This document shows positions 10,872-22,863 of a DNA stretch of 64,000 nucleotides, one piece after another. How positions within the stretch are numbered: the first letter of the stretch is position 1; every line of letters begins with the position of its first letter. The position numbers and the translations under genes were made by a program. The stretch is from assembly GCF_019703515.2 (NCBI RefSeq), contig NC_059388.1, positions 1,935,501 to 1,999,500 of the forward strand, read 5' to 3'. This DNA comes from Myxocyprinus asiaticus. Its lineage: Eukaryota; Chordata; Actinopteri; Cypriniformes; Catostomidae. The notes beneath the pieces are model-generated. The model saw only the letters and a program-made list of their open reading frames with translations. It was not told the origin of the DNA and made no database searches.

Positions 10872-11449
10872 TAGGCCCTGTACTGGGGTAGGTGCTCCAC
10901 ATGTGCTGGTTGCCTGTATGTAAGCCCGTGTGATCTATCTTCCACGAGACGGTTTCCCCATTGGTAAACCCATGTCTTCCTTGGGTAGAGTCCCCCTCTG
11001 CCACCGGTCGCCATGTTTGTAGAGCTCCATCCCCTCTGGGTAGGACCTTCCACAGGGACTTCTCTACAAGCGACACTGCCGACAAGACTCGGTAAGACCA
11101 TGTGACATATTTCCACACAATTGCCTCCCCTTTGGGCAGGGTGTGATCTCCACGGTGTATTCCCTTTCGGAAAGGACCCTCCCCCCCAACGCGGACACTT
11201 ATGGCCCCAGCTAATCGATTTCCACTCTTTTTTGGGGAGAAAAAAGAAGAGAAGAGGCCACGGCTGGGGTGGCCTGTCTCCATTTTGGGCAGTCGACTTG
11301 TCCCCGAGGTGCGGGGGACCGTATGATGCTCGTAGGAGCATTGGGGGAGGTTATGTGACGGCCAGGTGTGCTGGCTACGAGGCACGCAATGGTTTGACCG
11401 TCTCGCACCGCCAGTCCACGTAACACAGTTCAGCTAGTTGTGGCATTTC
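10872..11449 (+). other. DIRS copy A 3' non-coding region
   Basis: GC-rich sequence after the recombinase stop, aligned block by block with 41276-41990 of DIRS copy B (shared 'CCCTGTACTGGGGTAGGTGC', 'GCTGGCTACGAGGCAC'). No coding frame is convincing. Confidence 0.6.
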
Positions 11450-11820
11450 ATACAGGGACCCCTAGTGTCACTACATTGACACAACATCGAGTGAGTGACA
11501 GATAGGGAACATCCTGGTTACTTTCGTAACCTCCGTTCCCTGATGGAGGGAACGAGACGTTGTGTCCCTCCTGCCACAACACTGAACTACCTGCTGAAAT
11601 GGCCAGGACCCTGTCTCGGCTCCTCAGCACAAAACCTGAATGAGTGGTTGCGAGCCAGCTCCTTTTATACCCATATGTCCGGGGGAGTGGCATGCAAATT
11701 CCACTCGCCAATTCCCATTGGCCTTTTCTCAAAGATCAGAGTTGTTTGGGGCTCCCAAGAGTGACCCCTAGTGTCAATACATCGACACAACGTCTCGTTA
11801 CGAAAGTAACCAGGACGTTC
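11450..11820 (+). repeat. DIRS copy A internal complementary region and right inverted repeat
   Basis: Starts CCCCTAGTGTCACTACATTG. The arm at about 11512-11572 (CCTGGTTACTTTCGTAACC...GGAACGAGACGTTGTGTC) is complementary to 11780-11816 (CGACACAACGTCTCGTTACG...GTAACCAGG). Between the arms the minus strand has GGGTATAAAAGGAGC, a TATA-box-like motif. This fits the DIRS arrangement in which an internal region complements the outer ends. The right arm lacks the CCCTCCATCAGGGAAC palindrome that copy B keeps. Confidence 0.6.
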
Positions 11821-12378
11821 TCATGTCACTAGCTTTAAATATGCAACTTTACTGGCTAACGAATGCAAAAATGTGACCAGCTGGATATAAACTAATGCAA
11901 ACAGATGGTAATAGATGGTAACAATCGTGACATTTAAACATCTGGGTAGGACTTACATGTACTTTTGTCATATTGTTCTAACCGCTTGAGGTTAGCTTTA
12001 ATGTTAGCTTCCTCTCAGCCTTGTCGGCAAACACACTGCTATTCTCTACTAATGAGGTATCTAGTCAACCAATACTTTATAATGATATGACAATGTGTAC
12101 TGTAGTGTACTGTATACATACCTTTTAATTGTTGATGTTTTAAATCTGCATCTGAAGTGTTCCGCTCCAGGCAGAGTGTAGTCTCACGTGTCAAAACAAA
12201 CACCACAAGGCAACAGTGAAGTGATCTAGAGGCCGCTCTCATACTGTATAATGACAGCAGACCTTTCCAGCTGCTCCAGCACTGGACACAATGGGAAAAA
12301 ACTATTGGTGTGGATTTTTGCCAATAATCGATAGTTCCAGAAATCTGTTATCGGTGCTGATTAATCGGTCAGCCTCTA
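11821..12378. other. Right remainder of the hAT-like element
   Basis: AT-rich sequence without genes. It ends with GGTGTGGATTTTTGCCAATA and TTATCGGTGCTGATTAATCG, which mirror the left end (TTTTACCAATACCGATAAC at about 7158). Confidence 0.5.
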
Positions 12379-12680
12379 ATATACCTCTGGCATGACATGA
12401 GGGTGAGTAAATGATGAGAGAATTTTCTTTTTATGGGCTATTATCTTTAGTGGCAACTATCCCTTTAAAGGAATAGTTCACCCAAAAATTAAAATTCTCT
12501 CATAATTTTTTCACCCTTATGCCATCCCAGATGTGTATGACTTTGTTTCTTCTGCTGAGCACAAATTAAGATTTTTAGAACAATATTTCAGCTCTGTAGG
12601 TCCATACAGTGCAAGTGAATGGTGACCAGAACTTTGAAGCTCCAAAAAGCACAAAGGCAGAATGACCTATTGGTCCGCTG
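12379..12680. repeat. Two MITE ends arranged head to head
   Basis: 12379-12470 is the right part of the MITE broken at 7138. At CCCTTTAAAGG (about 12465-12476) it meets a second copy in the opposite direction ('GGAATAGTTCACCCAAAAAT', 'CCATCCCAGATGTGTATGAC', 'GTCCATACAGTGCAAGTGAA'). Copies of the same repeat are at 22864-23340, 24460-24715 and 24850-25083. Confidence 0.6.
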
Positions 12681-12885
12681 ACGTTTTTTGGGTGGCACGC
12701 CACCAGAGGCTTGACACGGTTGGTCCTCCATAAGCCGACCGTCGGCAAGCACTCGTCGGACCACTAGCGTTTGTTTGGGCTGCATGTCCCCAGTGGCATG
12801 CCACAGTTGGGCCTCCGTCGGCAGACCACTGGCCAGCTGATGGCAATTCGGTCCACTGTGGCAGGCCACTAGTTACATGCTGCAA
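12681..12885. repeat. GC-rich array, left
   Basis: Imperfect repeats of motifs such as GGTCCGCTGACG, GTGGCACGCCACC, AGTGGCATGCCACAG and GTGGCAGGCCACTAG, many of them self-complementary. They contrast sharply with the AT-rich flank. Confidence 0.55.
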
Positions 12886-13990
12886 ATGCAGAATGCATTG
12901 TTTATAACTTTACTTGACAATAATTAAATTGCACCTCAAAATACCATGCATATTTGTTTAAAAATGCCCATAACATAAAGTTCCACATAATGAAATTGCA
13001 TCACAACATGTATTACTGCAAACTGCTTTTTATGTGTGTTTTGTTGAAGGTTCATATTTGTGAATTAGAGTTTTGGTGAATATAGGACAAGAATTAGAGG
13101 AAATGCATCTTTATTTTTCAATTATTTATTTTACAAATCAAAAATAAAATCAAAGTAATGAGACTGGTTAAGACACATAAATGCAAAGTTTTGGTATAGA
13201 AAAATAAACAGGTAATATGCTCTGTATAGGCAAGCACACTTAAATAAAGGGGTACAGTGTTTGTTAAAACAACTATATAATAAAATCTTAAACTAAAAAA
13301 ATGAATAATACATTTAATAATTTAAATTAAATGACCCTGAAAAATGTGTTAGGGTTACATAAGGATTGTTAATTATTTATATAATGTTTACTCTTTGTAT
13401 ATATGTATCTATACATTTAAGTATATTGTGTTGATGACTTCGATGTATTTTAATGGGTGTGCATTGAATGCTTGTACTGCCACTGCAGAATGTACTCAAA
13501 GCATGTCGCATGTAACCACTTGACAAGAATTATTAAGTGAACCTCAAAATACCATTTATGTTTGTTTAAAATGCATATCATAAAGTTCCACGTGTTAATG
13601 TGTGTGTAACTGGCTCATCGTTCTGAAGGAGAGTTTTAGTTAATATGTTAGACAAAAATGACAGGAATTGCAGCTGTATTTTACATTTAAATATTTTACA
13701 AATAAAAAATTAAGAAAAAGCTGAATAAAATAAAATGGTGAGACTGGTTTTAATTTGACACATTAAGGCAAAGTTTAAAAAAAAAAAACATGTAGAATGT
13801 GTGTAAAAGCAACTAAATCTTAAACTATAACTAATGTGGCATTTTGACCCATTATAATGGTCCCTAGGGTGGCATTATGCACCAATGAATAATAATTTAA
13901 TAATTTAACTTAATTTGTGAACCCCCCAAAAATGAGTTTGGGTCACATAAGGAATTTAAATTATTGATATATTTATAATATTTATTCTTT
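12886..13990. repeat. Diverged tandem duplication, unit about 590 bp
   Basis: 12886-13420 and 13480-13990 share an ordered series of blocks: GCAGAATG, 'AACCTCAAAATACCAT' or its close variant, 'CATAAAGTTCCAC', 'GAGACTGGTT', 'AAATCTTAAACTA', 'ACATAAGGA' and 'CTTTGTATAT'. The second copy has an extra 'TGACCCATTATAATGGTC' palindromic insert. No coding frame is evident. Confidence 0.6.
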
Positions 13991-14013
13991 GTATATGTTT
14001 ATCTATATAAATA

Positions 14014-14935
14014 CACTGGCGGCCAAAAGTTTGGAATAATGTACAGATATTGCTCTTATGGAAAGAAATTGTTAATTTTATTCACCAAAGTGGCATTCAG
14101 CTGATCACAATGTATAGTCAGGACATTAATAACGTGAAAAATTACTGTTACAATTTGAAAAAAATGTTCAGAACTTCTTAAACTACTTCAAAGAGTTCTC
14201 ATCAAAATATCCTCCACGTGCAGCAATGACAGCTTTGCAGATCCTTGTTATTCTAGCTGTCAGTTTGTCCAGATACTCAGGTGACATTTCATCTCACACT
14301 TCCTGTAGCACTTGCCATAGATGTGGCGGTCTTGTCAGGCACTTTTCATGCACCTTACAGTCTAGCTGATCCCACAAAAGCTCAATGGAGTTAAGATTCA
14401 TAACACTCTTTTCCAATTATCTGTTGTCCAATATCTGTGTTTCTTTGCCCACTCTAACCTTTTCTTTTTGTTTTTCTGTTTCAAAAGTGTCTTTTTCTTT
14501 GCAGTTCTTCCCATAAGTCCTGCACCCCTGAGTCTTCTCTTTACTGTTGTACATGAAACTGGTGTTGAGCGGGTAGATTCAATGAAGCTGTCAGCTGAGG
14601 ACATGTGAGGTGTCTTTCTCAAACTAGAGACTCTGATGTACTTATCCTCTTGTTTAGTTGTACATCTGGTCTTCCACATCTCTTTCTGTCCTTGTTAGAG
14701 CCAGTTGTCCTTTGTCTTTGAAGACTATAGTGTACACCTTTGTACGAAATCTTGCAATTTCAAGCATTGTATAGCCTTCATTCCTCAAAACAATGACTGA
14801 CTGACGAGTTTCTAGAGAAAGCTGTTTCTTTTTTTGCCATTTTTGACCTAATATTGACCTTAAGACATGCCAGTCTACTTCATACTGTGGCAACTCAAAA
14901 ACAAACACAAAGACAATGTTAAGCTTCATTTAATG
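14014..14935 (-). mobile_element. Tc1/mariner element, internally deleted
   Basis: The left end is TA followed by CACTGGCGGCCAAAAGTTTGG (14012-14034), a Tc1-type terminal repeat. The matching right repeat is absent; sequence similarity ends near 14935, so that end is lost. The transposase runs on the minus strand. Confidence 0.75.
14170..14929 (-). pseudogene. Tc1-like transposase remnant
   Basis: Minus-strand pieces: 14929-14654 gives the N-terminal helix-turn-helix part ('LSLETRQSVIVLRNEGYTM', 'KDKGQLALTRTERDVEDQMY'). 14679-14398 gives 'STPVSCTTVKRRLRGAGLMG' and 'WAKKHRYWTTDNWKRVL'. Then the frame jumps to 'NSIELLWDQLDCKVH' and 'YLDKLTARITRICKAVIAARG' (about 14400-14170). The catalytic core between 'NWKRVL' and 'NSIELLWDQL', including the two Asp residues of the DDE triad, is deleted. 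Only the Glu region remains. It is a dead copy. Confidence 0.75.
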
Positions 14936-15640
14936 AACCAATTCGGTCTGCTGGAGAGGGAGAGTGGTAAGGGAGAGCGGTAAGGATCGTCACCTGGGTT
15001 ATGATTCCTCTAACACCTGTCTCTGATTATAGTGATGGCGGAGGGAGACCTGAAAAGGCATGCCAGGGCATCAGAGCGGGGAGAGAGAGCACCAGGGACG
15101 AGCAAGAAAGCTGCTACCCAATGTCCTTTTGTTTGAGTTGGCTATAAACCGTGTCAGTTCCACTGAAAAGATAAAGACACTGCCCTGAACTGTTCGCTGT
15201 CTCCTGACTCATCCATTGCCCACAAACCTAGAGCTTTCACAGTCCGTTATCAACGTAACCGTTTTCAGAGGTGTAAACATCCAGATTGAGAGACAAAGCT
15301 TTTGTTTATGAAAGTTTAGCCTTTTAAACGCATCTTTATGTACAGAGGAGTGTTTATGATTGTGTAGTAAAGGTTTAACTGTTAAAATGGGTGATTTATT
15401 AATACATAGGGACCATTAACATTGGTGACGTCACTTAACTGAAGCTCATGAATATTTATTAGGTTGTGCGAGATAATTTCAACTTGTCAAATAATCTTGT
15501 ACTGTTTTCATAAACAGTTATTATTTATGACCATTTCAAACGCTCAAATAAATATTTCACATAACTAATTTGATGACGTCATTCTTACATTTGCCACTGT
15601 CAGCCTGAGATTTTGTTTGTAAGTGGATAAATACATGGAT
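14936..15640. other. Unresolved interval, possible LTR remnant
   Basis: 15000-15240 has blocks resembling an LTR 3' region (GGCTATAAACCGTGTC, AAAGATAAAGACACTG, 'CATTGCCCACAAACCTAGAG') but no partner repeat was found. 15420-15600 contains two TGACGTCA palindromes (15424-15431 and 15574-15581). No gene is supported. Confidence 0.3.
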
Positions 15641-15850
15641 TAGCCTAAACTGACAGCTATAATTATGAGACACTTTGTCATTATTATGAAAAAAGTTTCT
15701 TTTTTTTTCTTCTTAATATTATATTAACTCATAATTATGAGAGTTTCTCATTATGATATACTATGATAGCCATTGTTATGAGAAAGTTTCTCAATATTAT
15801 GAGATGATATATGCTGTATGACAATATCTCATTATTATGATTAACAGAAT
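15641..15850. repeat. ATTATGAGA-type simple repeat tract
   Basis: Repeated variants of ATTATGAGA and AAGTTTCT occur about eight times, mixed with T-runs. Low complexity, no coding frame. Confidence 0.6.
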
Positions 15851-16255
15851 TACATTTTTTAATCAACTGAGGCAGGAACCAGCTTTGGTATAGTAGAGAT
15901 TCTCTTTGTCCCACCTTAGCCCCATGTATCAAAGGCAGTTCTGCTGCTTTGGTTCTGTGTAAATGAAATGCACCATCAGAGCAGTCTTCAGTTTTAATGG
16001 TTTCATGATAAAGCATATATTTTATAATTTAGTTTTATATTTAAAACGTAATTTTATTTTATATTCATAATTTTGTTTTTAAAACAGCAATCTCATAAAA
16101 TTATTAACTTCAGCATTTGTAATTGTTGTGTAAATACATTAATGCCACCTCTGAGCAGCATTAAACAGTTTGTGAAGACCTGCTTCTAGGCTTGTATAGA
16201 TTTTATTGAAGCATGTGATCAATGACAAACAAATTCAACAGCTAAATTTTGCTAG

Positions 16256-16591
16256 TGTTACGAACTGCCTTGTTTTTTCACTCACTGTTTACTTTTCCCC
16301 TTTGTTCATGGACTTCACTTCCCAGCATGCACCTTCTGATTACATTCACCTGCCCTCCATGTTCCATAGCTGTTCCCTGTTCCCTCGTCAGTCATCTGTG
16401 TGTATATATACCCTCTTGTTTCATTCACTCATTGTCAGTTCTTGTTCTTATGTTAAGCTGTAGCGTTAATGTATATATGTAGTTCTTTGTATTCTTCCAT
16501 ATTTAGTGTATTACCTTCCTTGTCTTCATTAAACTAAGCTGCTATTAGATCCTAAGCCTCTTCTCTAAAAGATCACTAACACCGCGTTACA
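16256..16591 (+). repeat. Solo LTR
   Basis: 336 bp beginning TGTTACGAACTG and ending CCGCGTTACA. It is flanked by near-identical 5-mers GCTAG (16251-16255) and GCCAG (16592-16596). It has a TATATATACCC box near 16402-16412 and a late ATTAAACTAAG that could serve polyadenylation, in the plus direction. No internal retroelement sequence is present, so it is read as a recombined solo LTR. Confidence 0.6.
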
Positions 16592-16776
16592 GCCAGTACC
16601 ATGGTGTGTACAGTTTGAGTAGCTGATGTGCACTCTGTAACCACAAAATTAGATGATGCAATTTGCAATTGACAAGTTTATGCAACAATAAAGTGAACAA
16701 ACTAAAGCAATTAGTGTTCACATAATGTGATTTTGAACATTCCAGTGCTAATTCTATCATTTGATTTACTTTGCAG

Positions 16777-16879
16777 ATACAGTATCTTTGGAAGACTTCA
16801 TCACCATGTAAAATGTCCAATTACTGGAGTATATGTAGAAAAATTCAGAAAGAAGTTGAGAGATTTGGAAAAGCTAAAG
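16777..16879 (+). pseudogene. Possible exon of a transposon-associated gene
   Basis: A TTTACTTTGCAG acceptor precedes an ATG at 16813 that opens 'MSNYWSICRKIQKEVERFGK', closed by AAAG before GTGTCA at 16880. The peptide has the feel of the first exon of transposase-domain proteins found with DUF4806-type genes in fish elements, but it is only 22 residues and no downstream exon was identified. Low certainty. Confidence 0.25.
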
Positions 16880-19388
16880 GTGTCAATGATTTATTTCTGA
16901 TTTTCCATTATTTCAAAGGATAGATCAAACTTTTTAAACCAATTCTTTGCTTTTTTCATCAAACTTTTAGCATTTTTATTTGTCTTCAAGGACAACTGTG
17001 TAAAACTGCAATTAAATGTAAAAAGGTCTGTATGTTATAGAAAAGTTATCTTTATTCAGTTTTGCAAAGACTGTAAAATGTTTTGTGAAACTGAGTTACT
17101 TATTTGGCTTTTTTGTTCACAGTTCAATGTTTGCTGTAGTGAAATTTCCAAATGAAGATGACAGTTTAGCTGTTGTCACAGCAACATGGTGCACCAAGGA
17201 CAAACGTTACTGGCCTCCATATAAGAGCCAAGAAAGATTACGGAAGGCAGTGATGTCACATGAACGGCTGGACATTGACACGTGGGAGGTGCACCCAATT
17301 GAAGTACTCAAAACAAAGAGTGAGTGCTTTAACTGAATATCAATATACTAAATGTCTCATTTGCAAACATAAACAGTTAAATTGAGAAGCTTCTGTTTTT
17401 GTGATGTTTTCAGATTCATGACATGGACCATTGAATGCCTGGTTCGGGCAGAAAAGGGTTCAAGCCTGGAAACAGAGCCCGAGTCTCACCAAAGAAAAAG
17501 TAAGATTTAGAGTTTGGCATAAAAGTAACCTAAAAACTACACTATACCCTCTGATAACTTCATGCATGCTGTCATTCACAGGTGAAATCCTAAATTTGTT
17601 CAGACTGACTCTGAGTAGTCTGCTGATTATGACCAGCTCCCACCAATGCCAAAGACACCCAAATTTACCCCCAACAGGGTTTCTACATCCAAAAAATGTA
17701 TGTGGAAGATTTCATTTCTTAATGAGTTATTAATGCATAGTATAATTTCTAATGTTCACAAACTGCATATATTTGTACAATTTGTAACAGCTTCCTCAAA
17801 ACCCAGTTCCTGTCCCTCTGTCACTGTCTGCTGGGGGTAAGTGCCCTTTGTTTAATGTACTGAATGTAATGAAGTATGCCATAACATTCTGTCTAAAAAC
17901 TAATGTTTTGATGTGTTTTTAAAAACAGGAGAAGGATGTAAAGCAGCCCAAAATACCAAAAATTGTACAGCAGCAGTTCAAGGTCAATTAATGTCGATCA
18001 ATCGATTTAAGTGTTTGTATCTATGTCAGGGGAGTGGTTTGGTGGAATGCTAAAATAGTCTGGTTATGAACTCTGATGTGTAAAACAAGTAACATTGCTT
18101 AACTTTGATCTGAACAGGCCTTCAATCCTCCATCACAGGAATTAGCTCTTCACCAGTCTGAAGGAACATAGTCTTGCCAATCATGTGATCTGAGAAGGGA
18201 GAACTACTCTACTGTGTTAATCTAAAAACAACAACAAAACTCACATCTTTCAGGTATGCACTTTACTATAATTATTGCATGTATACAACTATTATCAACT
18301 CAAACAAGTAAATGGATTTACCCTGAAATCATTATTTTTAACCATGACCAAGCAATTCTATTACAGAAAATGAAATGAAAAGTTTCTGTTACTTTTGCTA
18401 GCAAGTAGTCAAAAGAGAGTCCTTCTGAAGCTCAGTCACCTCCATCATGTGTTCTCTTGTGACTGACTTGTGAAAAAACATCAGTCAAAAGAATTTAAAT
18501 GATTAGTTCAGTACACTAAGGGTAAATGGCACATTATCTCTGTTTGGAAGCATGTTTAGACATAAGATGTGTCAGTGTATTTCCTAGACCTGACCAATTG
18601 AAGCAACCCCAGATCATAACACTGCCAAACACTCCAAACAGACAATTACGATAGGGATGGCCAATGGCCAGCAGCTAATGGTGGCTACGGCTATCCCTGG
18701 TCAGCCATTTAGCTGAAAGGGGCTTCCCTTTTCCCATTGGGAAATTGTCACAGTATCTGGACACTTTATTCCAGTTGATATAAGCCAGTCAGCTTGCTTG
18801 GTTTTAAAATTATACTGCAACAAATAACTAGAATTCCAAAGCACAAATGCTTATCATTCTACATTTCATATTCTTAATCTGCTACAGAATCAAGACCCTG
18901 TTCCTATGCTTCTTTGTCGGAAGATTTTCTTGCCGCAGTTCAAGGTAATTTCAAGTTTAACAATTTATTTATTCTGGGACAATACATATTCATTAATATC
19001 ACATGTGCCATTTTGCCAGAGTGCAAGATTTAGTTAAATGTGTGTTACTTCATACAATATATTAGACAAGTATAGTACACATGTCATGTTATGCTTTATT
19101 TATTGGGTTTAAGGAACTGTGTATGTTTGTTTTTTCTGCACAGTTCTAACTGACTTACTTGAAATAATAATTAAAAATAAACAATAGATGCATTGTTAGG
19201 TGTTTATTTAAAAAAAAAAAAATCATTTTAAACAGCTCAATCCTCCTTATCATTGGGCCTTGCTAGTCGACAGTCTGAAGGTAACTGCTTCATGATTACA
19301 TTGGGTCAAATGTAATGCAATGTTGATGTTGTAAAGATCTCAATAGTTTCTGCATTGGTTGTACAAAGGTGTTTAGCCCTGGCATTCC

Positions 19389-20490
19389 TTAAAGGTGAAA
19401 TATGTAACAATTTTCATGTAATATTCACCTTTTTTTGCCAATGTGTGAATGGTTTGTAATGCAACTTAAAAAATGAGCCCTTCCCGACTTCCTAGGTTGC
19501 CTATTAAAGCCTGTAGACTGATTTTCATGTGAAGGGAGCGGGTCGTTTTTGCCAGGAAAATCCAAAGGATGTGACATTTATGCACGCTCCTGAGAGCCTT
19601 GCTTCAGTGCTTCCGTTATTCAACAGTAACAACAAACTGCAACACTAGGTAACGTTAACTTAGAGATGAAATCCAGCAAACATCCGGCTCCCAGCACAAC
19701 ACCGACTCCTACACAAACTGAGTAAGTCAAAAAAAAAAAAAAAATGTATCTACTGAATCCCATCTGGCTAAGCGGGAACGTGATCATGGTCAAGCGAAAA
19801 TGAGTGAACGTCGGCAGGGCATTTGATTCCTGGAGGGACCTTCGTCCGGTTTTGGGGATCAAAACCGACCCTGAATTGCCGTTCTTCTTATTGGACAGGG
19901 AAGCTTTCATAACTGCAAAGCATGTGAAATATAGTGCCATAAGGATTGATCTGTGTAATTTTAGCTAACTTGCCTGTTAACACTGACGAATTGCAAGCTA
20001 CCTTGCTTCATAACTTTCAAATAATTTCAATGATCTTCTCTTTGTTCTAAAAGTCAGTATACAGGATCAATTTAAGCAAATATGCTGGTTTCTTGATTGT
20101 AGTACAACATATGACATACAATAGTGCAACATAACAGTGCAGTGCAACAGTAAACTATCCGATATAGTTGGGTAGTATGTAGCTGTACGTGTGTATCAGT
20201 ATGCTATGTTAGTTGATAAGTAGTTTTAGTTTAGTCTCAAAGTTTGTAGTAAAACAGTCATAACTGTATAATTTTAATTATGCTACCTCATCTGTCAGCA
20301 TGATGCCAGTGGATCACATTCAGTCTCTTTGTACGTTTATGTTATTATATTGCTGATGCTCGCTCACTCGCGTCCCTATGGAGTGTGTGCACGAGCGTGA
20401 GCACAAGCAGCAGGTAGCTGGCTGCAGTTCACTTAACAGCCACAGGTGCCATTAATAATGGTTTCTGAATCTTACATACTGCACCTTTAA
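19389..20490. mobile_element. TTAA-flanked non-autonomous DNA element
   Basis: Ends are TTAA-AGGTGAAATATGTAA and TTACATACTGCACCT-TTAA, that is, inverted repeats of about 15 bp flanked by TTAA on both sides. TTAA duplication is typical of piggyBac-type elements. It sits in an intron of the DUF4806-type gene. No transposase is present. A long A-run lies at 19728-19743. Confidence 0.55.
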
Positions 20491-21156
20491 CTCAGAATCT
20501 GAACTGTTTTCATTGAGCTTTTACTTTGTCATTCAGAGATTTCCTAAGTCCACTGTGATGTTTTAAGGTTTCCATAAGCTGATTCTTCAGCACCTAAGGA
20601 CACTGGCAGAGGATGTCAGACAATAGCAGTACCAGACTACAGTAACCTGAAACATATTAATGCAGTTAACTAATGGATCTCATGAGGACATGGCTCTGCC
20701 AGAGGACATTGTGCTTCCTCTGAAGAACAAGCTGATGCTGGAGGAGCTTGAATATCTGCTTGCTGAAAATGTAGAGCTTCAGGAGAAAATGCTCATTTAT
20801 ACAATTAGTAAATGGTAAATTACATTCAGTGAATAGTAGAAGTTTTTGGATAGCAACACTTTTTTTTTTATAATGGTTAAGGCTCTGTCAGTGGGAGTAA
20901 TCAAAGTGGACACTGTACTGTACAAGTACTTTGGTGCTTATGAAGTCTGTGACCCACAGCTTTTCTTTTGGTAGATCTAGTTCACTACTCTTCAGACCAC
21001 TTACTATGAACAATTTATTTTACAGGTGAGGACTCTGTGAGGAGGATATTTTCCTGCATTTTTTCGAATGACCTGTGCAAGCTATGCAACTGGACCGGCA
21101 TGGGACAGAAGATTGCTGTTAGGCAGCTAGCCTTAAAAAAAAAAAAATTGTTCACA

Positions 21157-22290
21157 GTAAGTTATTACTAGTTTATTCACTTTCTGGTAATAAACCTCCA
21201 GACAGTTTTGAATCTGAAATGACAATTGTCATAACTTTCATTTCCCAAACACATTGTAAGCCAGTTTGTCTTAACATGAAAGTAATGCAGAAATACAAAC
21301 AAACATAGAAATTGTATGAAACCTTGAGGGATGAACATTATTAAATATTCACTGAATTTAATTAAAGAAATAATGATGGCTTTGGTAAGACAGGGTTTCA
21401 GATGTATTGATGCTCAATTTCATAGAGATAGACAAAATGCTTTTATATTTACATTAACATCCAATAATAAGCATAAATAATGTTTTAGGTGCTTGAGGGT
21501 GGACTAAATGATTTGATGATCAAATTAGTTCAAATTAATTTTAATTATTTTTCAGCTTCTTTTTGGCCTAAATTTTCTGTGTTGCGGTAATTAAAATTTA
21601 TCTGTGCCTCGTTTCCCAAAAGTAATGTGAGCCCAAGTATGAATCATCTTAGAATTACAGCCCGTTTACCAAAAGCATCGTAATATAAACAGTACTAGAA
21701 AACTGTTGTGGATCTACGAGTGCTGTGGAGTAATTGTAGAACGCTAAGAGCATTGTAAGAATACAGACACTTGCAGGACAATCACCAAATTACATGTCAT
21801 ACATTATTATACAGTTAAGATTTTTACACTTTATGCAGCATTATACAATGTAACCATAATACATTAATTTTAAAGTATTTCTTTAAAGTTTTATTCATTT
21901 GTTTGTTGTGCACTGGTGTCACGGTACCATTTTGGGAGCAAGAGTAGCTCTCCGCTTGATCAAACTACAGCTCAAAATTACTATAAAGCTATATTTCTAA
22001 TTAGTTTGAATATTTAAGAAAATAACTTGAAACATTTGCCAGCGAGGTAAACACAATTAATTGTAATGTATAGGCGTGATTTTATAATGACCTATAATGA
22101 AATTACAATGATGAGCATTAGCCTGTTTGAGCAATAGCTGCATTTCAGCACCTCTCATATGGACAGCGACCTATCAGTCTTAATAAGAAGCACTTAAAGT
22201 TCGTCGTTGTGTGTTAATAAAAAATTACATTTATTAAAATGCCACAATTCTAAACCAAAGATATTTCTAAATTCAAGTTATACTTCAAAT
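21157..22290 (+). other. Intron of the DUF4806-type gene, no other gene seen
   Basis: AT-rich. 21600-21770 contains 'CCCGTTTACCAAAAGCATCG', a motif seen at the ends of some fish DNA transposons, but no matching second end was identified. Confidence 0.35.
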
Positions 22291-22294
22291 TAAA

Positions 22295-22574
22295 TGATAA
22301 TATACACTGCCTGGCCAAAAAAAAAAAAGAAGCATTTTCTAATATTTCGTTGGACCGCCTTTAGCTTTGAATATGGTGCGCATTCGTCGTGGCATTGTTT
22401 AGACAATCTTATGCAACGTAAAGTCTTCTCCAGCACATCCCAAAGACTTTCAATGGGGTTAAGGTCAGGACTCTGTGGTGGCCAATTCATGTGTGAAAAT
22501 GATTCCTCATGCTCCCTGAACCACTCTTTCACAATTTGAGCCTGATGTCGTTGCGCTGCGCCTGGCGCAGTCAT
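22295..22574 (-). mobile_element. Tc1-like transposase 3' fragment
   Basis: The left end is TA followed by CACTGCCTGGCCAAAAAAAA (22293-22314). On the minus strand a frame gives '[20 protein letters not shown]' and '[10 protein letters not shown]', the C-terminus of a Tc1 transposase with the catalytic Glu of 'NPIESLW'. The rest of the element is missing beyond 22574. A separate family from the element at 14014, judging by terminal sequence. Confidence 0.7.
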
Positions 22575-22863
22575 GAAATCAGAGCCCTATAAGTAGTGTT
22601 ACGAACATACTGTACATACAAATTTTTGCTTGGGGACCCCAAAAGGCTAGGACTGGCCCTGCATAACAATGTCAAACATTTCCTTACAAGCCATATGTGT
22701 GTGTGAGCATTAAGTGCAGGTGACTTTCTAATGTTCTTCAGGTCAGAGTCAGTATTACCGGACCGATGAACTGCTGTCTTTTCTGTTTCTTCCTGTAGTG
22801 CTCCATATTTGATTTTAAAGATGGAATTGCATGACTTTATGATGTGTTTTATGATGTGATGGT

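Larger units (their letters stand above)
7795..11820 (+). mobile_element. DIRS-type tyrosine-recombinase retrotransposon, copy A
   Basis: Order: possible gag remnant (about 7801-7990), reverse transcriptase with RNase H (7991-9692), tyrosine recombinase (about 9690-10690), then a non-coding 3' region that ends in inverted terminal structures (11450-11820). The RT type, the recombinase in place of an integrase, and inverted ends all fit DIRS. Several frameshifts and stops make it inactive. The left boundary cannot be fixed by sight because the left inverted repeat is not evident. Confidence 0.75.
7139..12378. mobile_element. hAT-like DNA element with nested DIRS
   Basis: The ends form short inverted repeats, TAGAGGTTGACCGAT (7139) and ATCGGTCAGCCTCTA (ending 12378). 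They are flanked by related 8-mers ATACACAT and ATATACCT that both align to the same point of the MITE (canonical ATACACATCTGG). Eight-base duplications are the hAT signature. No hAT transposase is visible. Most of the interior is a DIRS retrotransposon, so the original element was short and non-autonomous. The family assignment is an inference from ends and duplication length. Confidence 0.5.
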
